Source: Gammaproteobacteria bacterium RIFOXYD12_FULL_61_37 (GTDB lineage Bacteria > Pseudomonadota > Gammaproteobacteria > Chromatiales > Chromatiaceae). Taken from it: a DNA stretch of 64,000 nucleotides. Shown one piece after another: positions 25,248 to 33,755 of the stretch. Positions within the stretch are counted from its first letter, which is position 1. Every line of letters starts with the position of its first letter. The notes under the pieces are model-generated. The model was not told the origin of the DNA and did no database searches. It saw nothing but the letters and a program-made list of their open reading frames with translations. The position numbers and the translations under genes are program-made. The DNA is taken from positions 1 to 64,000 of the forward strand of contig MGZB01000041.1 in NCBI GenBank assembly GCA_001801995.1, given 5' to 3'.

Positions 25248-26756
25248 ATGATCCGGCCTTTCACAAGCTCCCCTCTCCGATACCTGTCCTTCCTGCTCTG
25301 CGGCGCCCTGGGGGTGCTTTCCTTCGCCCCCTTCGAATGGCGGACCCTGCTGCCCCTGGGGCTGGCCTATCTCTTTTTCCACCTCGTCCAAATGAAGCCC
25401 CGCGCCGGTTTCTTCGCGGGTTATGCCTTTGGGCTGGGCCTGATGGGGGCGGGGGTCTCCTGGCTGCAAATCAGCCTGGAGCTGTTCGCCGGGGTCGGCT
25501 TTCTGGCCTCGATTCTCTTCACCCTGGGGTTTGTCGCCTTCATGGCCCTCTACTTCGGCCTGGCTGGCGGGCTGATTGCCCGGATGGCGGGAGGACGGCG
25601 GGCCTTTGATCTATTGCTGGTTGCCCCGGCGGTCTGGGTCCTGGTGGAGTGGCTGCGGGGCTGGCTGCTGACTGGTTTTCCCTGGCTGGAATTGGGTTAT
25701 GCCGGTCTTGATACCCCCCTGGGGGGCTACGCGCCGCTGGCCGGGGTCTATGGCCTCGGCTGGCTGGCGGCCCTGCTGGCCGGGGCGCTGGCCCTGACGG
25801 TCTCTGCATCTCTTGCCCTTCGCGCGGCCTTGGCGGCGATGGCCGCGCTCATCTTCCTGGGGGGCTGGGCGCTTCAATCCCTGAGCTGGAGCGAGCCCGC
25901 CGGGGAGGCGATCCGGGTCAGCCTGGTGCAGGCCAATATCGCCCAGGAGTTCAAGTGGAACCCGGAACAGTTCGGGCTCTCCATGAAGAAGCACCTGGAG
26001 CTGACCAGTGCCCATTGGGACAGCGACCTGATCATCTGGCCCGAGACGGCGGTAAGCGCCTTCGAGCATACGGTCCGCCCCTTTCTGCTGGACCCCCTGG
26101 AGTCGGACGCGCGGGAACACGGCAGCGAAGTGCTGCTGGGCGTCCCCATCATGGATTTCAAGAGTGATCGCTATTACAACGCCATGCTCAGCCTGGGCAA
26201 GGAGGTGGGGACCTATTACAAGCGACACCTGGTCCCTATCGGCGAATATGCCCCCTTCCGTTCCGTCCTGAAGCCCCTGGTCGATTCCCTGGGCATCCCC
26301 ATGTCGGATTTCATATCGGGTAGCGCCGCGAAGCCTCTGCTCAAGGTGGCCGGCCATCTGGCCGGGATCTCCATCTGCTACGAGGACGCCTTCGGCGCGG
26401 AACTGATCCAGGCCCTGCCCGAGGCCGCCTTTCTCATCAACGCCAGCAACGACGGCTGGTTCGGCGACTCCATCGCCCCCCATCAACACCTGGAGATCGC
26501 CCGCATGCGGGCGCTTGAGACAGGCCGCACCCTGCTGAAATCGACCAACACCGGCATCTCGGCGGTTATCGGCCCGGATGGCCGGGTCCTGGAACGCTCG
26601 CCTCTGCTCAAGGAATATGTGCTCACCCGCCGGGTCATTCCCCTCAAAGGTATTACCCCCTATGCCAGGTACGGAAATTGGCCAGTCATCGGCATCTTAG
26701 GGCTGGTCCTGCTGTCGTGGGCAGGCCGGCCTTCAAGCCCGCTGCTGTCGGTCTGA
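25248..26756 (+). CDS. lnt: apolipoprotein N-acyltransferase
   Basis: A 502-residue inner-membrane enzyme that adds the third acyl chain to the N-terminal Cys of lipoproteins. About six N-terminal transmembrane helices (to residue 215) precede the periplasmic nitrilase-like domain. Its catalytic Glu is in IWPETAVSAFE, the Lys in YYKRHLVPIGEYAPF and the nucleophile Cys in GISICYEDAFG. A final helix follows (NWPVIGILGLVLLSW). The last dozen residues are encoded by a REP-like hairpin (26720-26768), and the stop TGA at 26754 lies within it. Confidence 0.95.
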   Translation: MIRPFTSSPLRYLSFLLCGALGVLSFAPFEWRTLLPLGLAYLFFHLVQMKPRAGFFAGYAFGLGLMGAGVSWLQISLELFAGVGFLASILFTLGFVAFMALYFGLAGGLIARMAGGRRAFDLLLVAPAVWVLVEWLRGWLLTGFPWLELGYAGLDTPLGGYAPLAGVYGLGWLAALLAGALALTVSASLALRAALAAMAALIFLGGWALQSLSWSEPAGEAIRVSLVQANIAQEFKWNPEQFGLSMKKHLELTSAHWDSDLIIWPETAVSAFEHTVRPFLLDPLESDAREHGSEVLLGVPIMDFKSDRYYNAMLSLGKEVGTYYKRHLVPIGEYAPFRSVLKPLVDSLGIPMSDFISGSAAKPLLKVAGHLAGISICYEDAFGAELIQALPEAAFLINASNDGWFGDSIAPHQHLEIARMRALETGRTLLKSTNTGISAVIGPDGRVLERSPLLKEYVLTRRVIPLKGITPYARYGNWPVIGILGLVLLSWAGRPSSPLLSV

Positions 26757-26768
26757 AGGCCGGACTAC
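26720..26768. repeat. REP-like hairpin overlapping the 3' end of lnt
   Basis: Imperfect inverted arms (GGCAGGCCGGCCTTCAAGCC and GGTCTGAAGGCCGGACTAC) share the GGCCTTCA/TGAAGGCC core with the perfect hairpin at 10804-10862. It contains the lnt stop codon and is followed by an 84-bp gap before modA, so it could also act as a terminator. Confidence 0.65.
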
Positions 26769-26852
26769 AATATCCAGATCTGGGTCAAGGAACTGGCACG
26801 GGGATTGGATAGGGTTAATTCCCCATATCCTGTTGTACGAAAGGAGACAAAG

Positions 26853-27623
26853 ATGAGACGCCTTTCCCGGCTTCTGGTGGCCCTGATCTCTTTGCTGTCG
26901 GCGCCGCTGGTGGACGCGGGGGTGCTGCGGTTGGCGGTGGCCTCCAATTTCACCGATGTGGTGCGCGAACTGGTGCCCCTGTTTGTGAAGGAGACTGGAC
27001 ACAACCTTCTGATTAGCTCCGGTTCCTCCGGCAAGCTCTATTCCCAGATCGAAAACGGTGCCCCTTTCGAGGTCCTGCTTTCGGCCGATACCCGTATTCC
27101 GGCCAAGGTGGAGGCGTCCGGCCTGGCGGTGGCGGGCAGCCGCTTCGTCTATGCCAAGGGACGGCTGGCACTTTGGAGCGCCAAGCCCGGCCTGTTCGGG
27201 GACGGGAAGGCCTATCTCCGCGCCGCCGCCTTCAACCACCTGGCCATCGCCAATCCCAAGACCGCCCCCTATGGCCTGGCGGCGCAACAGACGCTCGAAA
27301 GGCTGGGGTTTTGGCAGCCCCTGCAAGGCAAGCTGGTGCAGGGCGAATCCATCGCCCAGGCCTTCCAGTTCGCCGCCACCGGCAATGCCGAGGCAGGCTT
27401 GATCGCCCTGTCCCAGGTCAGGGCCTGGAAGGGGACTCCCGGCAGCGTCTGGGAGGTCCCGGCTGAATTCCATGCCCCCATCGAACAGGCGGCTGTGCTG
27501 CTCAAGAAGGGCGAGGCCAATCCCGCAGCGGCGGCCTTTCTCCAATTCCTCAAGGGCGAGACGGCACGCCAGGTGATCCGGGCCTATGGCTACGACGACT
27601 CCAGGGGGATTGATGCCCTTTGA
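26853..27623 (+). CDS. modA: ModA molybdate-binding protein
   Basis: A 256-residue periplasmic binding protein. A signal peptide ([23 protein letters not shown]) is followed by [20 protein letters not shown] and the oxyanion loop [27 protein letters not shown], characteristic of ModA. It delivers molybdate (or tungstate) to ModBC. The ATG at 26853 has AAGGAG 7 nt upstream. The gene overlaps the start of modB by 11 nt. Confidence 0.93.
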   Translation: MRRLSRLLVALISLLSAPLVDAGVLRLAVASNFTDVVRELVPLFVKETGHNLLISSGSSGKLYSQIENGAPFEVLLSADTRIPAKVEASGLAVAGSRFVYAKGRLALWSAKPGLFGDGKAYLRAAAFNHLAIANPKTAPYGLAAQQTLERLGFWQPLQGKLVQGESIAQAFQFAATGNAEAGLIALSQVRAWKGTPGSVWEVPAEFHAPIEQAAVLLKKGEANPAAAAFLQFLKGETARQVIRAYGYDDSRGIDAL

Positions 27624-28287
27624 CTGGCAACCGGTCTGGCTGACCCTGAAATTGGCCACGGTCACCACCCTGGTCCTGCTGCTGCTCGGCACGCCTCTGG
27701 CCTGGTGGCTGGCCCGCTCCCGCGCCTGGTGGAAGGAGGCGGTGGGGAGTCTGGTGGCGCTGCCCTTGGTATTGCCGCCCACCGTGCTCGGTTTCTATCT
27801 TCTGCTGCTGCTCGGCCCGGAAGGCCCCGGCGGGCGCTTGAGCCAGGCCCTGGGGCTGGGAACGCTGCCCTTTACCTTCGCCGGGCTGGTGGTGGGCTCC
27901 GTGGTCTACTCGCTTCCCTTTGTGGTGCAACCGATCCGCAACGCCTTCGAGGCCATGGGTGAACGCCCCCTGGAGGTGGCAGCCACCCTCCGCGCCGGTC
28001 CCCTGGACCGTTTTCTCGGCGTCGCTTTGCCCCTGGCCCGGCCGGGTTTTCTGACCGGCGCGGTGCTGGGCTTTGCCCACACCGTCGGCGAGTTCGGCGT
28101 AGTGCTGATGATCGGCGGCAATATTCCGGGCGAGACCAAGGTATTGTCGGTAGCCATCTACGATCATGTGGAGGCGCTGGAGTGGCCCCAGGCTCACTGG
28201 TACGCAGGCGGCATGGTGCTCTTTTCTTTCGCCGTGGTGTTGGCCATGTATCTGCTGGAACGCCGTCTACGGAGGGTTGGGTCTTGA
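27613..28287 (+). CDS. modB: ModB molybdate ABC transporter permease
   Basis: A 224-residue inner-membrane permease with about five helices and the ABC-permease EAA motif (about 118-137, [20 protein letters not shown]). It begins [19 protein letters not shown] and includes [13 protein letters not shown], both typical of ModB. A GGGGG ribosome-binding site lies in the end of modA. The stop overlaps the modC start. Confidence 0.93.
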   Translation: MPFDWQPVWLTLKLATVTTLVLLLLGTPLAWWLARSRAWWKEAVGSLVALPLVLPPTVLGFYLLLLLGPEGPGGRLSQALGLGTLPFTFAGLVVGSVVYSLPFVVQPIRNAFEAMGERPLEVAATLRAGPLDRFLGVALPLARPGFLTGAVLGFAHTVGEFGVVLMIGGNIPGETKVLSVAIYDHVEALEWPQAHWYAGGMVLFSFAVVLAMYLLERRLRRVGS

Positions 28288-29357
28288 GCGGTCTGCGGGT
28301 GGAGCTTAAAACGCGCCTGGGCGGCTTCGAGCTGGATGTCGCCTTCACCGCCCCGGCGACAGGGGTGACGGCCCTTTTCGGCCGTTCCGGCTCGGGCAAG
28401 ACCAGCGTCCTGCGCGCCGTCGCCGGACTGGCGCGGGCGGAGCTGGGCCTGGTGCAGTTGAACGGCGATACCTGGCAGGACGAGGGCCGGTTCGTCCCCG
28501 TCCACCAGCGGCCCATCGGCTATGTCTTCCAGGAGGCGAGCCTCTTTCCCCACCTCTCGGTCCGGCGCAATCTGGAGTACGGCCTGCGGCGGATCGCCCC
28601 GGCGGACCGCCGGATCGGCCTCGACGAAGCCGCCGGACTGCTGGGGCTGGCGCCGCTGCTTCAACGGGACCCGCGCCTGCTCTCCGGGGGCGAACGCCAG
28701 CGGGTGGCCATCGGCCGGGCACTGCTCACCAGTCCGAGGTTGCTGCTGATGGACGAACCCCTCTCGGCACTGGATCATGGCGCCAAACAGACCATCCTCC
28801 CTTACCTGGAACGGCTGCATGACGAGATGGCGATCCCCTCGCTCTATGTCTCCCACGACCCCGGTGAGGTGGCCCGGCTGGCCGACCATATGGTGGTCCT
28901 GGAGCAGGGGCGGGTGATCGCGGCGGGGGAGGCGGCCGATCTGATGACCCGCCTCGACCTGCCCTTGGCGGCCTTCGACGGCGCCTCTGCGGTGCTCGAA
29001 GGCCGGGTCAGCGCCCACGACGAGACCTATCACCTGACCTGGATCGGCACCGGCGGCGGCCGCTTCGCCGTCCCCCGCGAGGACCTGCCGGCCGGCCGCC
29101 ATGCACGGGTTCAGATCCATGCCCGCGATGTCAGCCTCTCCCTCTCCAGCCATCACGACACCAGCATCCTCAACATCGTCCCGGTGGAGATCATCGACAC
29201 CCAGGAGATCAATCCCACCCAGCTCCTGGTGCGCCTGCGAATGCTCGACGGCCAGACCCTGCTGGCCCGCATCACCCGCCGCTCGGGCGTGGCCCTGGGT
29301 CTGCGCGAGGGGATGCATCTCTATGCCCAGGTGAAAAGCGTGGCGCTATTGGGGTGA
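28284..29357 (+). CDS. modC: ModC molybdate ABC transporter ATPase
   Basis: A 357-residue ABC ATPase with Walker [10 protein letters not shown], signature [16 protein letters not shown], Walker [13 protein letters not shown] and a C-terminal MOP/TOBE regulatory domain (about 290-357) that binds molybdate. The start is probably the TTG at 28284, overlapping the modB stop, with GGAGGG 8 nt upstream; no ATG is well placed. modABC form an operon. Molybdenum supply suggests molybdoenzymes elsewhere. No ModE operator was recognised upstream. Confidence 0.93.
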   Translation: MSGLRVELKTRLGGFELDVAFTAPATGVTALFGRSGSGKTSVLRAVAGLARAELGLVQLNGDTWQDEGRFVPVHQRPIGYVFQEASLFPHLSVRRNLEYGLRRIAPADRRIGLDEAAGLLGLAPLLQRDPRLLSGGERQRVAIGRALLTSPRLLLMDEPLSALDHGAKQTILPYLERLHDEMAIPSLYVSHDPGEVARLADHMVVLEQGRVIAAGEAADLMTRLDLPLAAFDGASAVLEGRVSAHDETYHLTWIGTGGGRFAVPREDLPAGRHARVQIHARDVSLSLSSHHDTSILNIVPVEIIDTQEINPTQLLVRLRMLDGQTLLARITRRSGVALGLREGMHLYAQVKSVALLG

Positions 29358-29576
29358 AATAACCGCCCCGGCAAGGATTTACAGATATTTCCATTGCGTT
29401 TCCTTGGGCAACGAGATACTGTGACCTCGCTGCAATTTCCTTGACCTGTTTCTATCGCCTCTTTTCGTTGTTTCCCTCCAGTGACATCTGAATCGATCTT
29501 CGTAGTTCTCGCCCTGGATTCGCAGTGTTGGTCCGTTTGACGGACTGGTGTAAGTCATTTTTCGAGGTTGATATAG
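29358..29576 (+). promoter_or_regulatory. leader of the cold-shock gene
   Basis: A 219-bp non-coding stretch ahead of the csp gene. It contains a short perfect hairpin (GTCCGTTTGACGGAC at 29531-29545). Long structured leaders that change fold with temperature are usual for cspA-type genes, so this is probably mainly 5' untranslated region. No terminator for modC was seen in it. Confidence 0.35.
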
Positions 29577-29786
29577 ATGTCTGATAGACAAACTGGAACC
29601 GTGAAGTGGTTCGATAACGGCAAAGGCTATGGATTCATACAGCGCGAGGGCGGTAAGGATCTTTTCGTCCATTTCCGTTCCATTGTTGGCGAGGGCCATC
29701 GCACTCTCGCGGACGGTCAGCGGGTCGAGTTTACCGAAACCCAAGGCAAGAAGGGTCCCCAGGCTGAGAACGTGACTCCCCTGTAA
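29577..29786 (+). CDS. CspA-family cold-shock protein
   Basis: A 69-residue single cold-shock domain. The RNA-binding motifs RNP1 (KGYGFIQ) and RNP2 (DLFVHF) are intact, and the protein ends [10 protein letters not shown] as usual. It acts as an RNA chaperone binding single-stranded nucleic acid. Cold induction cannot be concluded from the protein, as several Csp paralogues are constitutive. The ATG is preceded by CGAGG about 11 nt upstream. Confidence 0.95.
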   Translation: MSDRQTGTVKWFDNGKGYGFIQREGGKDLFVHFRSIVGEGHRTLADGQRVEFTETQGKKGPQAENVTPL

Positions 29787-29799
29787 GGCTCTGCTGTTT

Positions 29800-29824
29800 G
29801 GAAGCACCGGTCCCCGGTGCTTCC
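29800..29824. terminator. 11-bp hairpin after the cold-shock gene
   Basis: GGAAGCACCGG (29800-29810) and CCGGTGCTTCC (29814-29824) pair perfectly around a 3-nt loop, 14 nt after the csp stop. There is no U-run; a stronger terminator follows. Confidence 0.4.
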
Positions 29825-29855
29825 TGAGGCACAGGGAAACGCCTCTCGGGAAATA

Positions 29856-29897
29856 GACTGGATGGAACGGGTAAAGCCGTTCCATCCGGTCTTTTTT
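29856..29897 (+). terminator. strong rho-independent terminator
   Basis: A 15-bp stem, 29856-29870 paired with 29877-29891 with one mismatch, has a 6-nt loop and is followed directly by TTTTTT (29892-29897). This is the canonical intrinsic terminator of the csp transcript and lies just past the stop of the convergent LTA-synthase-like gene. Confidence 0.9.
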
Positions 29898-32069
29898 CTA
29901 TCCCTCGCGGTTATCGACCGTGACGTTGAACTCTTCCAGTTGCACAGCGGCATCCTTGCCCTCGCCCAGGAGATGGAACGAGAGGTATTGCCTGGGTCTG
30001 GGATTGTCGAAGGCGAATTCGAGCCGGCCCTCTTCCATGGCGTGGAGGATGGGGAAGTTGTCGTGTTGGATCTCGTCGATGGCGCCTTCCCACTGCTTGA
30101 TCGCCAGCTTGAGCTGTACCCCCTCCGTCGGCGCCTTTATCACCTTTACCTTGATCGACACGCTCACCCTGGAGCGGGCCGGGAAGTCGAGGTACTGGGC
30201 GCCCACCAGGTTGTCGGACCATTCGTTGGTGATCTTTTCCGGTAGCTTGCGGATCTCCCCATTGGCAAATTTCAATACCTTCAGCCCCCGTTGCGGGGTG
30301 AGTTTCTGGTCCAGTTTCGCCGTGACGAGGAAGACCTGGGCGCCGCCGCCTTCCTTGTCGCGGGCGAAATCGGCCGGGGGCGGGCCTATGAGGCTGCCGG
30401 ACTTGCCTACCCGGCAACGGCCGTCGTCGGAGCATTCATAACGGAGGTTTTGCGCCGTGTGCCAACGGCGTTTGGAAGTGGTGTAGGAGACCATCTCGCG
30501 GGGTTCGCCGTAGTCGCGGAAGAAGCTTCTGCCGATCAGGGAGGGCGGCATCGGCAGACCCAGGTAATCCAGGATGGATGCCTCCATATCCACCAGACCA
30601 TAGCCGCCACCCTTGAGCCGGGGGAGCTGCCTGGCCTCCGGGGCCAGGACGACCCCCATCCCCCAACTGCTGACCCAATCGGCCTTGTCGGAGCCGTGGG
30701 ACTCGTCCGAGGTGATGATGACCAGGGTGTCCTTCAGCACCCCATCCTTGCGCAGATCCGTAATGAACCTGGCCACCGCCTGGTCCAGCAGGTCCACGGT
30801 CGCGGCCCTTCGGTCGGGATACTTGGCGGCGATCTCGCCGGGCACCGCGTAGGGCTGGTGCGTACCCACGGTCAGCAGGGTCAGCATCCAGGGACGGTGC
30901 TTCTTGCGCAGACCCGCGATGTAGTTGCGCGCGCCGCGAAAGAAGACCGAGTCGATCACCCCCCATTCAAAGGGATAGGGATTGGCTTCCTTAAACCATT
31001 CGGTGCCGTGAACCTTCTGGAATCCGACCAGGGGCATGAAACGGTCCTTGCCCATGAAGCCCAGACCGGCCCCTTGCAGAAAATGGGTGTCCCAGCCGTT
31101 CTTGGCCATCTGGGCGGGGAGGCAATTCGCGGCGCGCTCCGGGAGACTCTGTAGCTCGATGGCCTTGGGTGTGTCCCAGGAGAGTTTGTCGAAATCGCCG
31201 CACAGCAGGGAGTAGAGCCCGCGGATGGTCTGGTGGCTATGGTCCACGAAGTCGGGGATCAGCATGGCATCCTGCGTGACCGCCGCCAGCTTGGTCATGG
31301 AGACATCCGGATAATCGACCCCCATGGCCTTGCGGATCTCGGGATGATAGAGGCCCGGCATGCCCTCCAGGGTGATGATGAGGACATTCTTGGCCGCCCC
31401 CTTGGGCAGGATGGCACTGCCGTCCAGATCCAGCCGGTTCAGACCCTGGGGCAAGGTGAAGTTGGCCAGTGCCTCCGGAGACCAGCGCGGCGGCGAGACG
31501 ATGGCATCCAGGATGAACCAATGAAGGGCGTTGTGGCGCGAGGCCACGCTCTGATCGTCATGGTTGATGCTCAGATAGCCCTGGACCGACAGAAGAGCGG
31601 CCCCGGCCGCCAGCCCGGCTGGAAGCAGATATTTCACCCTGGGCCTGGCGGCGGGCAACAGGCAGACCAGCCCCGCCGACAGCAATAACGACCAGACCAG
31701 GCCCGGTGAAGAGACATTGAAGCTGGCCGTGCTGTTTCTTACAAAGGCGGGATCGGCCAGATAGTGAAGGTCCTCCCAGGAAGGCAGCCGCTGCATCGCC
31801 GCCAAAAGTTCGCTGGCGCCGGTCTGAAAGGCGGCCCAGGAGAGGGCCAGGATCATGCGCAGCCAATGGGGGCTGTAAAGGAGCAGGAGCAGCAGCAGGA
31901 GCCCGGCTCCGCCATCGGAGAGCAAACCGATGGGCTCCCCGCCGCCCCTCTGGGCAAGGCGCCAGAGCATCGGGGTCAAGGCCAAGGCGCCAAGGGAGGC
32001 GAGGGCGATTTTCTGTTTAAGTCCCCGGATTCTCAAAGTGAGCGAAACGGTTGAGTCAACTGTGGGCAC
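29898..32069 (-). CDS. LTA synthase-like membrane sulfatase-fold transferase
   Basis: A 723-residue alkaline-phosphatase-superfamily protein. Five hydrophobic N-terminal helices (to about 190) are followed by a periplasmic sulfatase domain (about 225-545). Metal and catalytic residues are visible: Glu in LIITLEGMPG, the Thr nucleophile in DHSHQTIRGLYSLLCG, and Asp/His in ITSDESHGSDK. Proteins of this class transfer phosphoglycerol or phosphoethanolamine to glycans (LtaS, OpgB, EptA relatives). A C-terminal beta-rich region of about 150 residues ends the protein. It heads toward the terminator at 29856 and lies downstream of polysaccharide genes, so it probably decorates the glycan made there. 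The upstream start is uncertain. Confidence 0.8.
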   Translation of the reverse strand: MPTVDSTVSLTLRIRGLKQKIALASLGALALTPMLWRLAQRGGGEPIGLLSDGGAGLLLLLLLLYSPHWLRMILALSWAAFQTGASELLAAMQRLPSWEDLHYLADPAFVRNSTASFNVSSPGLVWSLLLSAGLVCLLPAARPRVKYLLPAGLAAGAALLSVQGYLSINHDDQSVASRHNALHWFILDAIVSPPRWSPEALANFTLPQGLNRLDLDGSAILPKGAAKNVLIITLEGMPGLYHPEIRKAMGVDYPDVSMTKLAAVTQDAMLIPDFVDHSHQTIRGLYSLLCGDFDKLSWDTPKAIELQSLPERAANCLPAQMAKNGWDTHFLQGAGLGFMGKDRFMPLVGFQKVHGTEWFKEANPYPFEWGVIDSVFFRGARNYIAGLRKKHRPWMLTLLTVGTHQPYAVPGEIAAKYPDRRAATVDLLDQAVARFITDLRKDGVLKDTLVIITSDESHGSDKADWVSSWGMGVVLAPEARQLPRLKGGGYGLVDMEASILDYLGLPMPPSLIGRSFFRDYGEPREMVSYTTSKRRWHTAQNLRYECSDDGRCRVGKSGSLIGPPPADFARDKEGGGAQVFLVTAKLDQKLTPQRGLKVLKFANGEIRKLPEKITNEWSDNLVGAQYLDFPARSRVSVSIKVKVIKAPTEGVQLKLAIKQWEGAIDEIQHDNFPILHAMEEGRLEFAFDNPRPRQYLSFHLLGEGKDAAVQLEEFNVTVDNREG

Positions 32070-32217
32070 CCTGTTAAACCTCGGGAGAAGAAGAGTGGTT
32101 GTTTCTTCGAACCCATTTCAACGACATCAAACCTTTCCTGTTCCCAGAGAGCGGGTCACGGCAGTTTTCCGAGGATTGAAGATGGATTCCAGAGAGAGTT
32201 GGCTGGATTTTAAGCAG

Positions 32218-33297
32218 CTACTCCAGCCCCTGCGGGCGGGCAATCCAGAATGGGCTGGCGACAGCGTTCCGGTAGGCATTGAGGGAACCCATGGAGGATT
32301 GCACGCGGATGTTGCTGTAACTGAGGTCGGCGTTCTGCCAGCGTTCCTGCCAATAGACCGCCGCCTTCAGGCGCGGGTAGCTTTGCGCCATCCGCTGAAA
32401 CCCCTCGGCGATGAAGGCTCCCTTGTCGCCGTCATCGGGAAACTCGCCCACACCCCACTCCGCCAGGATGAAGGGTTTGGCGGGGGCCAGCTTTGTCAGC
32501 TTGGCGTAGGCATCGTCAAAGATTGATTCGAAGTTATACCAGCTTTGCTGGGGGAACTGTTTTCCATAGGCCGAGATGCCGACCCAATCCACGTAGTCGT
32601 CGCCCGGATAATATTGGGTGACATCGTTCCAGGCATCGCCCGGTCCTGCCGGTTCCGACCCATTGTTGCCGTGAAACACCCACTCGACATTGAAGGCCCC
32701 CTGCTGCCGCACCCTGTCCACCACATAGCGGTAGGCGCGCTTGTAGGTCTCGGGTCCCTGGTAGAGCGGCGGATCGGAACCGGGCACCGGGGTGCCGGCG
32801 CCGAAGAATAGGCCAGACCAAGGGAACCAGTTACCGTTCATCTCCATGCCCCAGGACACCAGCAGCGGCCGTCCCCACGCCTTGGCCTCCCTCGCCCAGT
32901 CGTCGATATAGCCATCGGCCTGGCCGTCGAGAATTTTATCGAGCGTGAAACGGCCACCCATGTTCAGGTAGTAGGGCGGCTCCCAGGGGGACCAGTAGAT
33001 CAGGGGAGCGGCCCCATAGGCCTGGATGATCTTGAGTTGCCGTGTGGGGAAATGGCCCTCGCCCCAGAAATTGGAGAAGGCGACGAGGGCCTGGTGCTTG
33101 CCCACCATCTCCCCGAAGGCCTCCATGGCATCGAAGGACAACTGATCCTCGGCATCGCCCGCGCCCAGATAGGCCCCCGTATAGGCCCCTTGCGCCGGCA
33201 CCGCCAGACGCGGCGCGCGGTCCGTTTCCGCAGCCCCCGCCGGGAGGGAGAGGAGACCGATCAGGCCGGCCAGTCCAAGGATGCGCCAATGTTTCAA
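32218..33297 (-). CDS. exported GH26-like glycoside hydrolase
   Basis: A secreted protein of about 359 residues with a signal peptide (HWRILGLAGLIGLLSLPAGAA) and a TIM-barrel domain resembling GH26 beta-mannanases. The general acid/base Glu is in SWGMEMNGNWFPW and the nucleophile Glu in FILAEWGVGEF. The segment YYPGDDYVDWVGISAYGK is also typical. The start is probably the TTG at 33297, since the longer frame to 33369 runs into the repeat element and adds an unlikely N-terminus. The neighbouring LTA-synthase-like and GT2 genes suggest a role in trimming an envelope or exported polysaccharide. Confidence 0.75.
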   Translation of the reverse strand: MKHWRILGLAGLIGLLSLPAGAAETDRAPRLAVPAQGAYTGAYLGAGDAEDQLSFDAMEAFGEMVGKHQALVAFSNFWGEGHFPTRQLKIIQAYGAAPLIYWSPWEPPYYLNMGGRFTLDKILDGQADGYIDDWAREAKAWGRPLLVSWGMEMNGNWFPWSGLFFGAGTPVPGSDPPLYQGPETYKRAYRYVVDRVRQQGAFNVEWVFHGNNGSEPAGPGDAWNDVTQYYPGDDYVDWVGISAYGKQFPQQSWYNFESIFDDAYAKLTKLAPAKPFILAEWGVGEFPDDGDKGAFIAEGFQRMAQSYPRLKAAVYWQERWQNADLSYSNIRVQSSMGSLNAYRNAVASPFWIARPQGLE

Positions 33298-33755
33298 CCT
33301 ATAAACCTCTTTTAAACCGCAAAGGACGCCAAGAACGCTAAGAACGCTAAGGAAACCCATCCGATGCATTTGTTCGGCGCATCCCTGCGCCTCACCCCTT
33401 CGGGGCTGGCGCGAAAACCCGCTCCCGACGGATTTTTGTTCGGCGCATCCCTGCGCCTCACCCCTCCGGGGCTGGCGCGAAAATCCGCTCCCGGCGGTTT
33501 TTTGTTCGGCGCATCCCTGCGCCTCACCCCTCCGGGGCTGGCGCGAAAATCCGCTCCCGGCGGTTTTTTGTTCGGCGCATCCCTGCGCCTCACCCCTCCG
33601 GGGCTGGCGCGAAAATCCGCTCCCGACGGTTTTTTGTCTGTGCGCTCACCTTCCTGGTCAGGGGCAAAACCTAGACAAGCCAATGAATTCCTTCGCGTTC
33701 CTTCGCGTTCCTTCGCGTTCTTTGCGGTTAAACGAGGAAATTAGGTTCAATGGAC
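33298..33755. other. intergenic repeat region between polysaccharide genes
   Basis: 458 bp with no gene. Almost all of it is one repeat element (33312-33732). Open frames run through it on both strands only because the 66-bp period is a multiple of three and free of stops. Confidence 0.7.
33312..33732. repeat. 66-bp tandem array with inverted CGCGAAGG-type flanks
   Basis: Four consecutive 66-bp copies run from 33369 to 33632, each beginning TTGTTCGGCGCATCCCTGCG. The inner copies are nearly identical and the first is the most divergent. The array is flanked by inverted low-complexity arms: 33314-33354 reads AAACCGCAAAGG with GAACGCTAAG units, and 33686-33732 is its complement with three CCTTCGCGTT units ending TTTGCGGTTAAA. 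The AACCGCAAAGG/AACGC pattern is a common extragenic repeat in proteobacterial genomes. Not CRISPR: no spacers. Confidence 0.85.

Noticed and set aside
33369-33632. Tandem 66-bp array as CRISPR
   Set aside because: Copies are contiguous with no spacers, the period is uniform and no cas genes are present.
33364-33744. Repeat protein encoded by the 66-bp array
   Set aside because: The 22-residue period results only from the 66-bp unit being a multiple of three; open frames occur on both strands, there is no ribosome-binding site, and the flanking arms are extragenic repeats.
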